Below the pieces are notes generated by a model. That model did not search any database, was not told the DNA's origin, and worked only from the letters and a program-made list of their open reading frames with translations. The position numbers were made by a program, and so were the translations under genes. This document shows positions 46,238-57,042 of a DNA stretch of 64,000 nucleotides, in pieces. Position 1 is the stretch's first letter; every line of letters begins with the position of its first letter. Source of the DNA: Rhizophagus irregularis (taxonomy: Eukaryota; Glomeromycota; Glomeromycetes; Glomerales; Glomeraceae); contig NC_089432.1 of the NCBI RefSeq assembly GCF_026210795.1, forward strand, positions 4,092,001 to 4,156,000, read 5' to 3'.

Positions 46238-47921
46238 TGTAAATTATTAGCGAAGTTTCAGCCATTTCTAAATGAAACTGCTAAATTTTTTGTCATTACG
46301 TCCAAAGTTTTCAGTCTTTCTGGATCTCTGGTATTATAATTAAAAATTACAGCTTTTTTAACGAGATTATTTAAATAAATCATTGAATCTTCTCTTCTTA
46401 AATCATCAATTTTCACAGCATTCAACCAGCGTCATAATACAATTATTATTTTTCTTCATCAATAAAATCATCAATAACTTCTTTCTGCATTAAAGTTGTT
46501 TCAAGAATACCTTGTCACAAAATATTATTATTATATTTCGGTTAAATAATCATATCTGTCAATTGAAAGCTGAAATGAAAAAGAAAAGAAATAATTACTT
46601 GTTTCTTTTTTCTTTGAACGAATTGACCAATTTTTTTATCCCGTCAAGAAACTAGTTTCTGAAATCTCCAAATTACCTAAACCTGATCCTTAATAACCAT
46701 TCTAAACCTTCAACTGAGTTAAGATTGCACTTGATTTATTTGTCGTATCAACTCCTCAAGAGCATGTTTTGGAGGATTTCTGACACACAAGAAGAAACAT
46801 TTGATTTTTCTAAAAAATTGCAACTGGTCATTGACTGTAAGTATCAAAATAATAGTGTTAGTGGCTTTTAGTGGCTTTTAGTGGCTTTTTTAAGCAATTA
46901 AAACAAAAATCAAATAATTCTTACTTTGTCTTCTTGCAATGGTGATTGCAATTGTAATGCTGTTGGATTTGCTAAATTTGATGATGTGAACTGTTGCCCA
47001 TTTGCGAAAGATGTTTGCATTGATGAATATATAGCATTATTAGCAAATTGAAGAACATTTGGATTCGCACATAGCCAAGTGGTGAGCTGAAAGATCGTAT
47101 CTATGTCATTAAAACATGGTGGAAGTGTAGGAGAAGCAGATGTATTACAAACATAAAGAAGCTGATGTATTTAAATCTCTTGATTCTGGACGCGAATGAG
47201 CTGATACACTATCAAGTTAATCTGTATTTCTATGAACTTCACGTAAAGGAGTTGATGTATCCAAATTCCTAGATCTTGAAACTTCACGTAAAGAAATTGA
47301 GAGATCCGAATTCCTAGATTTTGAACGTAAAAGAGCCAATGAATTTTCAAGATCGTCTGTATTTCTAGTTGATATATCTGAATTCCTAGATCTTGGAACT
47401 TCATGTAAAGGAGTTGAAAGATCTGAATTTCTAGACATGAAGGAGCCAATGAATTTTCAAGATCATCTGTATTCCTATTAATTTCTTGTAAAGATTCTGG
47501 ACATGAAGCTGATGTACTATCAAATTCATCCATATTTTTATGAATATCACGTAAAGAAGCTGATGTATTCAAAGCCCTAGATTCTGGACGTGGAGCTGAT
47601 GCACTATCAAGATCATCTAAAAGATAGAAGTACACATTGTTTATTTGGAGATAACAAATTAAAAGGACAAGAAAATGATTATTCCATTAAATCTTTACCA
47701 TAATCACTATCTTCTAAAATTTCATTTAAAAGATGTGGATTTTTTTTAGTAAGAGATGTGTCACTTTTTTAACGTCCATGTCCACAGCTACGTCCACAGT
47801 TAGCAGTTTGAAATTGTTCATCTTGAGATGTATTATTTCGTCCACGTTCACGTTTGGTTTTGGATTTTTTGTGAGAAGATTCATCTTTTCTAGTACTGCT
47901 ACATCTATGAGTTTGAGGCAT
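46238..47921 (-). pseudogene. Diverged copy of transposon gene B
   Basis: Read on the minus strand it follows gene B block by block. A basic start rich in Arg/Lys (MPQTHRCSSTRKDESSHKKS) is followed by GRNN and GRSCGHGR, then degenerate repeats built on ALNTSASLRDIHKN and SASCPES. Next come DTIFQLTTWLCANPNVLQFAN (gene B: NLLDICNWLVKRPQILELAN) and QEDK with a GTAAGA donor, then QMFLLVCQKSSK (gene B: KCLFLRIRNPSS) and LRREDSM..LDVMTKNLAVSFRNG (gene B: LRRNGSL..LDVMTKDLVIPSRSG). Stops and frame changes interrupt it, for example after GHGR and in the last exon. Conservation of the C-terminal blocks across strong divergence indicates past selection on this gene. Confidence 0.68.
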
Positions 47922-50531
47922 TTTTAATTTGAATATTTATGTAAATAAAATATTTATTTTATTTTATTTGTCAAATATCTCTTGATTAAAAATTAAATAA
48001 TATTTTTTTTTGCTAATCATGTACTTAAAAATTGATCTTAAATAGTATTTTTTTTTTTCGCTAATCATATACAAATTAACTAATTATGTCAGTATGTATT
48101 TTTAGTTAATTTAGACTATATTTAGTTAGTTTAATTCAATACGTAGTACTTTTTATACTTTTTTAATTTAGTATAAAAATTAATCAAATTATGTCAGTAC
48201 GTATTTTATTTAAATTAGTCTATATTTAGTTAGTTTAATTCAATATACAATATTTTTTTCGTATGCTTTTTTTTAATTTAATATAAAAAGTTAGTTAATT
48301 TCTACTGACTATTTAATTAATTTATACTATAATAAGCTGGTTTAATCAATGTACAGCACTTATTTTCGTATACTTTTTCAATTAATATAAAAGCATTAGT
48401 CAAATAAAGTTTGATTATTTTCTTTTATTATGATATTATGTAATTGATTTAAATAAAATATTACAAGCATCATACGAAATAAATTGATTTTTCACACACT
48501 TCTTTTACTTGTTAAAATGTTTCGAAATCGTTATACTTCATTTAATCCACATCATACTTATATTAGATACTGTCATAGCAAAATTAAAAGGTATCTTTAC
48601 AAATATCAAATGAAGAAAATGAAAGAAATGCATCTGAAGATACAATACAGATATACGTTCATTTTTCTGAAAAATTTTTTATAGATGTAGTATTAGAACT
48701 GGCTCACCCTTTAGAACAATTATTTTGAACACTTGGGCTCCAGTATAGATCAGTATTTTGGCGCACTGCTTTCATCCCACCTTCCCATTCAGCACTAGTA
48801 AGAAGATAATGAATGGAATAACCCTTTTTAGCTGTTCTTTTTATTTTCCAACAGGACGCTTATATTTTGTGGATGTCTTAGACTCCACTCGCTCCAGTAT
48901 GATAGCTTCTAGTATAGACATGATTTCTATTTTTCAGTTCCTGGTATACAAATGACGTAGGAGAATTATTTTAGATACTTGCAATTGTATGGGGATATTT
49001 TATCATTGAAATTATTAATATTTTACTTTTATTACTTTTATTATCATTGATTAGTTTGAATAGTGGCTCCTTGAAAGCTCAAGTTGAACAAAGCCAAGTT
49101 GAACTGGCAGGCTGATGGGACTGATGGAGTCATGGCAATTTATTATTAAAAAAAAAAAGATATCAGATTTTTTTGTGTACTTCAATGATCAGACTAAATT
49201 ATTACTGATACATTTTTTTTTAAAAAAAGACATTAAAAAAAAAGATAATGTTTTTTTAGACCAAGTTTTTTACATTTTCTATATATTCTATATACTCGGT
49301 TTTATTTTTAACTATTCTTGTGTTCATTTTATTTTTAGATTTAGAGAACTATGGAAAGTAAAATGGTCAGAAGAGAGTGTTGTAATTTTTACAGAAAAAT
49401 ATTAACTATCTTTTTCTTTACTATTTAGGACATGAATACCAAGTTTTTGGACTTGTGAACTTTGGATTTAAGACATAAAAAGTATGTTGGTTAGAATTTA
49501 GAAGTAGGAGAGTATAATGATTAATTTATTTGTGTGCATTTTTTTTTTTATTTTTTAGGGCGCATATTTATTGGAATACCAGTTTTGGATGTCTGAAGTT
49601 CCAATTTCTGAACATGGAAGGTGGGTTGGTTGAAATTAGAGAAATTTAGGAAACGTTAGTAGAATGTTACTAATGTTTCTTTCTTATTTTATAGGTACCG
49701 GCTCCTTAGGTAAAGGGAATGGAAGGTTATATTATTATTGAAAGAAAAGATATTATTATCTTTTCTTTTATTTTAGGTGAGCACAGCCAACTGGGGAGCT
49801 AGAGAGGGATTAATTCTTGAAATGGTACTTACGTTTTTTAATTTCTTTTATGAAAATTACAAAAATTAGATCGAAATATAATATTAGTTTCATCGACTCC
49901 ATTGACCCCATTGACCCCTATCGGCTTATTTTTTCAAGCCGAACTGAACTGAATGACTTCGGAGCATCAAGTCAAACCAAATTGACCCCATCAGCACGGT
50001 TCAGTGCGGCTTGGACTTAACTTAATAGTGTACATTTGTAACAGTCATGATCTTAGAAACGATATGTACATTCAAAATATGTATTATTATAATATTAGAT
50101 ATTAATTATTTAAAGTTTCGAAAATAGTACTTTAATACAATTATATTTAATTTTTACAATTTTCATAATATCAATTTATTAAATTTTTAAAATTTTGATA
50201 ATAAATTGTTAATATCCATAATATTAATTTATTTAATTTCGATAATACTAATTTACTAATTTATTAAAATTTTAATAATATTAATTTAACTATAATTTAT
50301 AATTTCGATAATGTAAATTTAAAATTTCGATAATATAAATTTAAAATTTTTTATTAATATATTTATGGCTTCGAAATGAAATCGATTAAAATAAACTATC
50401 GATCATCTTAATATGCAGTAACTGCATCTTGAAGAATTTTAATTAAGTCGAAACTGAGTTTTGACCATAACTTTGCTTTAAATTTAATATGAACATGCGA
50501 TTTGGTCAAGATTTGGTTTCGGTTTAAAAAA
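47922..50531. other. Remainder of the 4.8-kb transposon
   Basis: After an A+T-rich stretch with repeated TTTAGTTAGTTTAATTCAATA words (48110-48370), a short plus-strand frame begins MFRNRYTSFNPHHTY at 48517. It might be the start of a lost transposase, but similarity to gene C is weak. From 48690 to 50030 the plus strand shows short segments bracketed by TTTTAG and GTGGG/GTAAG signals (near 49555-49620, 49695-49720 and 49777-49810). From 50030 it is A+T-rich with repeated TAATATTAATTTA words. Confidence 0.35.
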
Positions 50532-50655
50532 TTTCTGCAAAGTATTTATATTTTTAAAGCAGTATATTTATAACCTTGTAAAAAAAAATACTGGAATTCT
50601 GTAAATAAATGATTTGGAGTTTACAATTTAATAATTAAAGAAAAATTACTATAAA

Positions 50656-51683
50656 TTATTGATTTTTTTGAAGTTTCTTTAATTTATTTTGTGCATCTTG
50701 ATTTCCTTGTTTGGCAGATTTTTTATACCAATATATTGCTTTATCTATATATTTTGTAATTCCATCTCCTTTTTCATACATTAAAGCAAGATTATATTGT
50801 GCATGTACATCATTATGTCCTAAATTTGCAGCATTTTGATATAATTCAAATGCTTTTTGTTTATCAATTTTAGTTCCAATACCATTACTATAACAATATC
50901 CTAGCATCATTATTCCTCCTGAATATCCTCCTTCAGCTGATTGCTTAAACAATTTAAAAGCTTTATTATAATTTTTTTCAATACCAATTCTAAGATGCCA
51001 AGATTATATATTGCCATTAAGTTTCCACTATTATTTGCAGCTTTTTTATACCAATAAATTGTCTTCTTTAAATCTATTTCAACACCTATTCCTTTTTCAT
51101 AACAATAACCAAGACTTAACTGGCCATATGATAAATTTTTATTAGCCACTTTTTCATAATATTCAAAAGCTAATTTATCATTTTTTGTAGTTCCATTTTC
51201 ATATAAATAACATCTACCAACAAAATATTGTGCTAAAATATGATTTTTTTCTGATGCATCGATAAACAAATTAAATGCTTTCTCATTATTTTTACTTGTT
51301 GCAATTCCATAATAATTAGAATATCCAAGTAAAAAAATAGAATTTAAACTATTCTGATTATTCAATAACCAATTATAAAATTCTTGTGAATTTATATTAT
51401 GAACATTAAAATATTCAATAACTTGTTGTTTCACTGAATTTGCATTAAGTCCTTTATTTAATAATTTAAAAATAAAATCATGTATTTCATCAACTATAAT
51501 GTTAAAATCTTCAATTGCAAAATTTTCTTGTTTACTTAATATTACCATAGGATCAATTTCTTTTATGTTTATTTTATCAAAATTTTGAATAAGTTGAGAT
51601 AAATCTCCTTGTAATTCTGAATTATTAGTACTTAAAGAAGTCTCATTAAATTCTAGTTCATTTGTATACTCGGTATCTTGCAT
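50656..51683 (-). pseudogene. Sel1-repeat gene with a small frameshifting deletion
   Basis: The frame opens MQDTEYTNELEFNETSLS and runs through the N-terminal region and three Sel1 repeats to MAIYNLG. There, near 50993, about ten bases (TATGAAGATG in the paralogue at 28481) are missing. The rest of the protein (KAFKLFKQSAEGGYSGG to LKKLQKNQ) continues in another frame. The second part also has a two-residue insertion (DVHAQYN). Its CRE-like site is now about 1.5 kb further away because of two insertions (52011-53529). Confidence 0.85.
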
Positions 51684-52002
51684 TTTGATATTATTGAGCG
51701 TTATCAAATGTATTGAATAATGATAAGTTAACAGTAAAGTTAGAAAAAAATGAAAAGTTAAGTTTATTGTGTATGCCTATTTTATATTTTTTTTTTCTCC
51801 GATGATAGTCGTACAAGCGTACAGCGACCAAACAAAAAAGTCAGTTGATGCTCACCTTGGCACCGCAGTACGCAGTAATTTTCACTGACAGGGATGCGTC
51901 ACTGATCACGTGCAAGCACGACTGAGTTCAAAAATACTAATTATCTTAGGGACAGAGATTTTTTTTAGTGGTCCAAAACTTATTTGTCACCCGTTAATTG
52001 GG
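51684..52002 (-). promoter_or_regulatory. Proximal promoter of the frameshifted Sel1 gene
   Basis: It carries GATGATAGTCGTACAAGCGTAC at 51801-51822 and the CTCACCTTGGCACC block. The family's TGACGTCA is not here but at 53545-53552, beyond the hAT-like and MULE-like insertions. Confidence 0.5.
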
Positions 52003-52010
52003 CCTTAACC

Positions 52011-52481
52011 CAGTGTTTGGAAATGACCTACCATTTAAATGATTTATGAAATCATTTGGCATTATTTATAATCATTTGTCATTTGGTCATTTCAATCATT
52101 TGATTTTGATTGGCTAATATTTATCACATAAATAATCATGTGACTATACTAATTAAAAAATAATGAATGTAGTGTAGGCAAAAATTATAATGTTGACCAT
52201 AAGTACAGATCGAAGAGTGAGGTCCCGTAGGGGATGACGAACAAAGTTCTATACACATATATTAGTTTTAAGTCTTTACGAACTCTTTCTTCTTTTATTT
52301 GTAATAGTCTGGGTTCTACCACTCTTTTAGTAATAAAATAAATAAATAAATAAAACATAATGTTGACCAAAATTACATTCAAATGACCAAGGTCATTTGT
52401 CATTTTAGCATTGAAATGACATGTCATTTGTCATTTGTTATTTGAATCATTTGGTCATTTCAAGTCATATGCCGGACACTG
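52011..52481. mobile_element. hAT-like non-autonomous element with CAGTGT ends
   Basis: Ends CAGTGTTTGGAAATGACC and GCCGGACACTG are inverted and flanked by CCTTAACC (52003-52010) and GCTTAACC (52482-52489), seven of eight matching. CAGTG termini with 8-bp duplication fit hAT elements. The interior is built from many ATGACATTTG/CAAATGAC repeats. A SINE is nested at 52200-52356. No transposase. Confidence 0.8.
52200..52356 (+). mobile_element. SINE or very short LINE tail with (AAAT)n
   Basis: Flanked by the 13-bp direct repeat ATAATGTTGACCA at 52187-52199 and 52357-52369, and ending in an (AAAT)n tail at about 52334-52355. The segment CTGGGTTCTACCACTC near 52309 resembles a polymerase III B box only loosely. 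Length (157 bp), tail and target duplication indicate target-primed reverse transcription. Confidence 0.7.
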
Positions 52482-52519
52482 GCTTAACCTGTCACACATT
52501 TCGGACATGCTTTTCACAT

Positions 52520-53529
52520 GCACGTCCGTATTGTGTGCCAGGTTGGTGGCGCAACCAAAGTGCCACAGCCACAATCACGTGATATATCCAATCACAAAAT
52601 ATATTCGTATTGTCAAAATTATTTTTTTTTTTAAGATATTATAAAAAATAAAATTATTTCATTACTTTTTACGATAATTACATTTTTATTCACAATTTTA
52701 TTAAATTTAAAAACAAATAAACAATATTATTTTAAAGAAATTAATTTTCAAATACACTAAAAAATGCTAACTACTCCATAACGATAATATTTAGTTACGA
52801 TAAAAATTAATATCTAAGTAATTCCACACCAGCTAAATGATGTTGCTTAATCTTTTTAGGCTTGTTTTATCTAACAAAAGCATTAAAATAATGCGGTAAA
52901 GTGAAAAAAATCAATCGCACGCGATATAGTAATTTTATACAAAAAATATTCATACTTTTGCAAATATTAAAGATTTTTAATAAAAATTAATATGTAAGTA
53001 GTTCCATACCTGCTAAAAAACTTAGCCTAAGCTTCTTAAACCTATTTCATTTAGTCAAAATCCTGGAATCACGCTACAAAAATAAAAAACAAATGTAACT
53101 CAATAAACTTTCTTATATTTTGCAAATATTTAAACAATATTAATAAATAAAGTAATATAATAGTGTTCTCATACTTGTTAAATAGCTCTCTTTAGCCACT
53201 CAAATATTGTTTCTTTTAATAACTAAAATTGTTTTAACTAATATGTCAAAATCTATTAAAAAACGCGTTTATTGTAAATAAAAAGTAGCCACAGCTTTAT
53301 AATAATATTCTATTACTCAAACTTTTAGAAAGTATTTATTTTTTTTTATTGTTATTTAATGGTTTTAAAAAATATTTTAACATAGTTTGAAAAAAAAGGA
53401 GAGAGAGTCGAGAAATAATTTTATCTGTTATTGCAAACAAATAAACAAATAAACTAGTATGGCTAGTATGGCATCACAATCTGTGGCACAGCATGTACGC
53501 CACTAACCTGGCACACAATACGGACGTGC
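52520..53529. mobile_element. MULE-like element with 9-bp duplication
   Basis: Terminal repeats of about 32 bp start GCACGTCCGTATTGTGTG and differ at one position at the other end. TTTTCACAT flanks both sides (52511-52519, 53530-53538). The uninserted copy at 34151 reads TTTTCACAT once. A 9-bp duplication with long inverted ends is typical of Mutator-like elements. The interior is A+T-rich without a gene. Confidence 0.82.
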
Positions 53530-53544
53530 TTTTCACATATATAA

Positions 53545-53810
53545 TGACGTCATCAAGAAATTTTGAAAAAAAATTTACTAAATAGTACCTTTAATATATT
53601 CTTTTTACGGTATGACATTTAATAATACTGTTAAAATTTAAAGTCAAATAATTATTTACAGAGTGTTATTAAGATATATACAACTCTCTTAATAAAATCA
53701 AATTTTTTTATTCGTTATAAAGGTTGGCGTTATATGAATAAAATGAGTAAATGATCCCTACCATAATCATTCCAACAATATATTGGAATCTTTTTAAAAT
53801 GTGACAAAGA
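53545..53810 (-). promoter_or_regulatory. Displaced CRE-like site and upstream flank
   Basis: TGACGTCA at 53545-53552 followed by the usual upstream flank to about 53810 (TTTTTACGG, CAACTCTCTT, ATAATCATTCC). It belongs to the Sel1 gene at 50656 but was pushed away by transposon insertion. Confidence 0.5.
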
Positions 53811-54068
53811 TAAGAAGAAACAGGACGTGGGATTTGGCTGGAATACTGCTGGAACTCAGGAATTTTTTTTCTAGATGAGTTTGATGGTGGGAACTTGAGC
53901 ATTTTTTTAAACCATTTTTTTAACGAAATACTTACTAACGTTTTGTTTCTTCTTTTTTTAGATGGCTAAAGAACGCAACAGTAAATAGCATTTTATCCAA
54001 ATATCCAAAAACTTGATACTACTATACTTATGATAGCCAAATGATCTACGAAGTCAGCAAACTCATAC

Positions 54069-54281
54069 TTGTCTTATCAAGATACACATAATGATACTTA
54101 TCAAGATGAAATTATTATACGAGTTTGGCCTACTGGATTTACTTTAAATGATAAAATCTTTGCAATGACAATTTGTCATTTTATTTTAAGCAAAGATTAT
54201 GACGGAATGTCACAGTATATTATGAAGATCATAGAAGTAACGTACCGTATATTCATTATTTGTATACTAATTACTAATTAG
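54069..54281 (+). CDS. Small hypothetical frame, unrecognised
   Basis: Up to 70 residues, MSYQDTHNDTYQDEIIIRVW then PTGFTLNDKIFAMTICHFIL. Composition is more protein-like than the surroundings, with mixed charged and aromatic residues. The last residues are probably intronic. No family recognised, no homologous copy in the window; it may be an exon of a larger decayed gene. Confidence 0.2.
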   Translation: MSYQDTHNDTYQDEIIIRVWPTGFTLNDKIFAMTICHFILSKDYDGMSQYIMKIIEVTYRIFIICILITN

Positions 54282-54879
54282 TATTTTTACCTTATAGGTA
54301 CAAAATGAATGATGGTTAATACTTATTTTCATTAAGTATGTATAGTATTTTACTTATTAAACATTTTTTTTATATATGTAAATTGACATTAAAATATATT
54401 TCTCTTTTTATTAGCGAAAATTTGGAAAGATATACATAACATTTGCATACAGCACATAGAATTTCGTTTACTTTAATGTTTTAATACAATAAAAATTATA
54501 ATATAATATAATACTTAAAATCGTACAATATAATACATAAAATGTATAATATAATGTTTAAAAGTGTAAATACATTGTAAACAAAATTTTACAATTTATT
54601 ATTTCATTAATGCGCGTTTTGAGGGTGCACAATTCGATTATCATAAAACACAAAATCTTGCACATTTTTGTAATTTTTTTTTGTGCATATACTGCGCATA
54701 AAAATTTAGTGATGAAAGTCCAAAATAAGACAAACTCTAAAAAAATAAATTAGTACTAAAGATAAAAAGATAAATTAAAAAACCCAAAATTCACTTACAT
54801 TTTCATAAGAGATCGCTAAAACAAAAATGTAATATAAAAAATAAATCTATAATTTTTTCACATTAAGAAAAGTGTTTAA

Positions 54880-55180
54880 TCTAGGTAAAAGAGAAGGATG
54901 AAAAGAGGGAGAGAGGAATAAAAAGAGAGGGAGAGAAAGGCGAAGAACGAAAAAAGGGGAAAAGGAAAAAATGGGAGAGGAAAAGGAAAAAATGAAAGAG
55001 AGGGAAAGGGAAAGTACGAAAAAAGGGAAAAAGGAAAAAATGGGAGAGGAAAGGAAAATGAAAGAGAGATAAAACTGTAAAAGAGGAAGAACGAAAAAAA
55101 AGAAAAAGAAAAAGAAAAACAAAGAGAGGGGGAAAAAGGAAAGGGGAAGAAATCCGAAGAATAAAAGAAAAGTTTTGTTA
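54880..55180. repeat. Purine-rich low-complexity tract
   Basis: GGGAGAG, GAAAAAGGA and AAAATGGGAGAGG-type words repeated on the plus strand over about 300 bases. The open minus-strand frame is a by-product of composition. Confidence 0.75.
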
Positions 55181-55439
55181 AAAAAAAAGCTTAAAAGTTA
55201 GATCAGTTAGATCGATCATTAGTATTATATCACGTGATACACGTGATACATAAATTTATATCGCATTCAATATTTTGCAGTGCGAATCCTGAACAAAAAT
55301 TACATGCACAATATTTTGCAATGAATTGTAAAATAAAATTTCTATTTTGCGCAAAAAATCAACAATTTAAATACTTTACAATATATTGCACAATATTGAA
55401 ATTATTGAGCAATAATGTGCAATATTGAATCCTCCAAAA

Positions 55440-57042
55440 TTTAGTGATGTTGATATTTTTGATTAATTATTTTTAATTAACAGTAAACAGTTAATATCAA
55501 ATACACCTTTGACTAATTTAATTATTATTTTTAAAGAAATCATATAGTATATAAATTACTAACCTTAATTTGTTTTTTTTTTAATTGATAAACGCATTAT
55601 TATTTCTGTAAATGTAGAAGAACAAGTTACATGTAATTACTAACCTTAATTAAATAATCTCTGTAAAATAATTGACCTTATCAAAATTTTTAATAATAAT
55701 GAGATTATCGGAGAATTTTTTGTTTTCTCATTAAAATATTTTAGTTGCCATCCTTTCAATCTAAATAAATACATTATTTATCACGGATTATTTTCTCAAT
55801 AATAAATAGACATGAATGTAAAGACTCTTCAGTTTATTTCTGAAAAATATTCCAAGATTTTTTTAATAATACAATGCATACTTTGGAAGTGATCTATTGT
55901 TTTCTTTTTTATTTAAAGGTAAAAAAATTGAACAAAGAAAGAGACTTATTCATAATTTACACTATGCGATTTAATTTATATTTATAATAATTATGTATTT
56001 TCTTTTTATTCTAAGCCTCCGCCATGATTATCTTTAAGAATAATATGACTTATTTATAATTGTTTTGCTTTGTATTCTATTTTCGCTAAAATTTAATTTA
56101 TCTTTAAAAAATCACCTATATAAATGATAAATTAGAAAAAAAATAAATAGATAATTATTTAAATGAATATTATTAAACTAATTAGCTAATATGTGTCATA
56201 TTATGGAAATTCTCATTCAATTTAGATATAGAATCCAATATTATCCCAGTAAATAGTTTTTGTATAAATTTATACCAAACGGGCTCATTGGCTCGAAATT
56301 AGCTCAAATTTATGCAAAAAATAATCCAAATTTAAGCCCATCTAGAGCCAATTATATATGGATGAGCCCATTTGGTACAAATTTATACAAAAACTATTTA
56401 CTGGGTATGAAAGAATTATATTCCGTAAAAGAAAGCTTTTAATGATTAAAATACTAAAATATAAATAAATTAGAAATGAAATGTTACACTATTAAAATAC
56501 AATAATAATTATTGCATTTTTATAATTGCTAGTAATAAGTATAATTATAAGTAAGGTTAAAAACTTTTAATTAATTGATTAATTTATTTATTTTTCTTTT
56601 TTTTTTGATGGGAAAGGTTAGAAAAAGCTAAAATGATTTTTATCAAAAATCATTTTGTATAGAATATCCAAAAACTGACTAGGAACTTTCTTTTATTTTA
56701 ACTTTAAGATTTATGTTTTACTTATTTATTGTCATTTTATAATTGAGTTATTTTACTATAATTTATTTTTTAAAAATAGCAAAGAATACAAATGTTAAAA
56801 TTTTACACTCTTAAATTTTTGATATTTTAAAAGACATTTGAAAGATATTATGGAATACAAATTATATTTAAGCATAAAAGAAACTATATAAAAATGATCA
56901 TATAAAATACATAATATTATTATGACAATTTATTTATTTTATGTTTTAAAGCAGTGTATTTACTATATTGTAAATTTTTAGAACAAATAACACTGCAAAT
57001 AAAATGATTTAATGTTTTAATTTAATAATTAAAGAAAAATTA
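55440..57042. other. Duplicated 3' flank of the kinase-Sel1 pseudogene unit
   Basis: Non-coding and parallel to 1140-2386 and 30780-32873. It contains the private insertion 56245-56405 and a small duplication around ACTAACCTTAATT (55557, 55640). Confidence 0.5.
56245..56405. mobile_element. 161-bp miniature element with CCCAGTAA ends, copy 2
   Basis: Ends CCCAGTAAATAGTTTTTG and CAAAAACTATTTACTGGG, flanked by TAT at 56242-56244 and 56406-56408. Other units show CAATATTATGAAAG here, the empty site. It is nearly identical to 35990-36149, so both moved recently. Confidence 0.85.

Larger units (their letters stand above)
45764..50542. mobile_element. 4.8-kb relative of the 8.9-kb transposon
   Basis: Ends CTTTGCAGAAA (45764-45774) and TTTCTGCAAAG (50532-50542) sit between TA at 45762-45763 and 50543-50544. 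The empty site at 6101 has a single TA in CTATTTATTTATAT. The ends resemble CTTTACTGAAACC, and the element carries a diverged gene B on the minus strand (46238-47921). No recognisable transposase core was found, so it is decayed or non-autonomous. Confidence 0.8.
53811..55439. other. Unshared insert with low-complexity tracts
   Basis: The unit flank stops at ATGTG near 53804 and a different one resumes at about 55440. In between are exon-like segments at 53815-53970 (ending TTTTTTTAG|ATGGCTAAAG), a small frame at 54069, AT-rich words around TATAATATAATAC at 54490-54570, and a purine tract at 54880-55180. GCAATATTTTGCA-type words recur at 55260-55430. No terminal repeats were found. Confidence 0.4.

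Noticed and set aside
52185-52427. 80-residue minus-strand frame with TKRVVEPRLLQIKEERVRKD
   Set aside because: It spans the SINE and the surrounding hAT-like DNA, crossing both target duplications, so it is not an ancestral gene.
54847-55122. Phe/Ser/Leu-rich minus-strand frame resembling a membrane protein
   Set aside because: Purine tract on the plus strand explains the composition.
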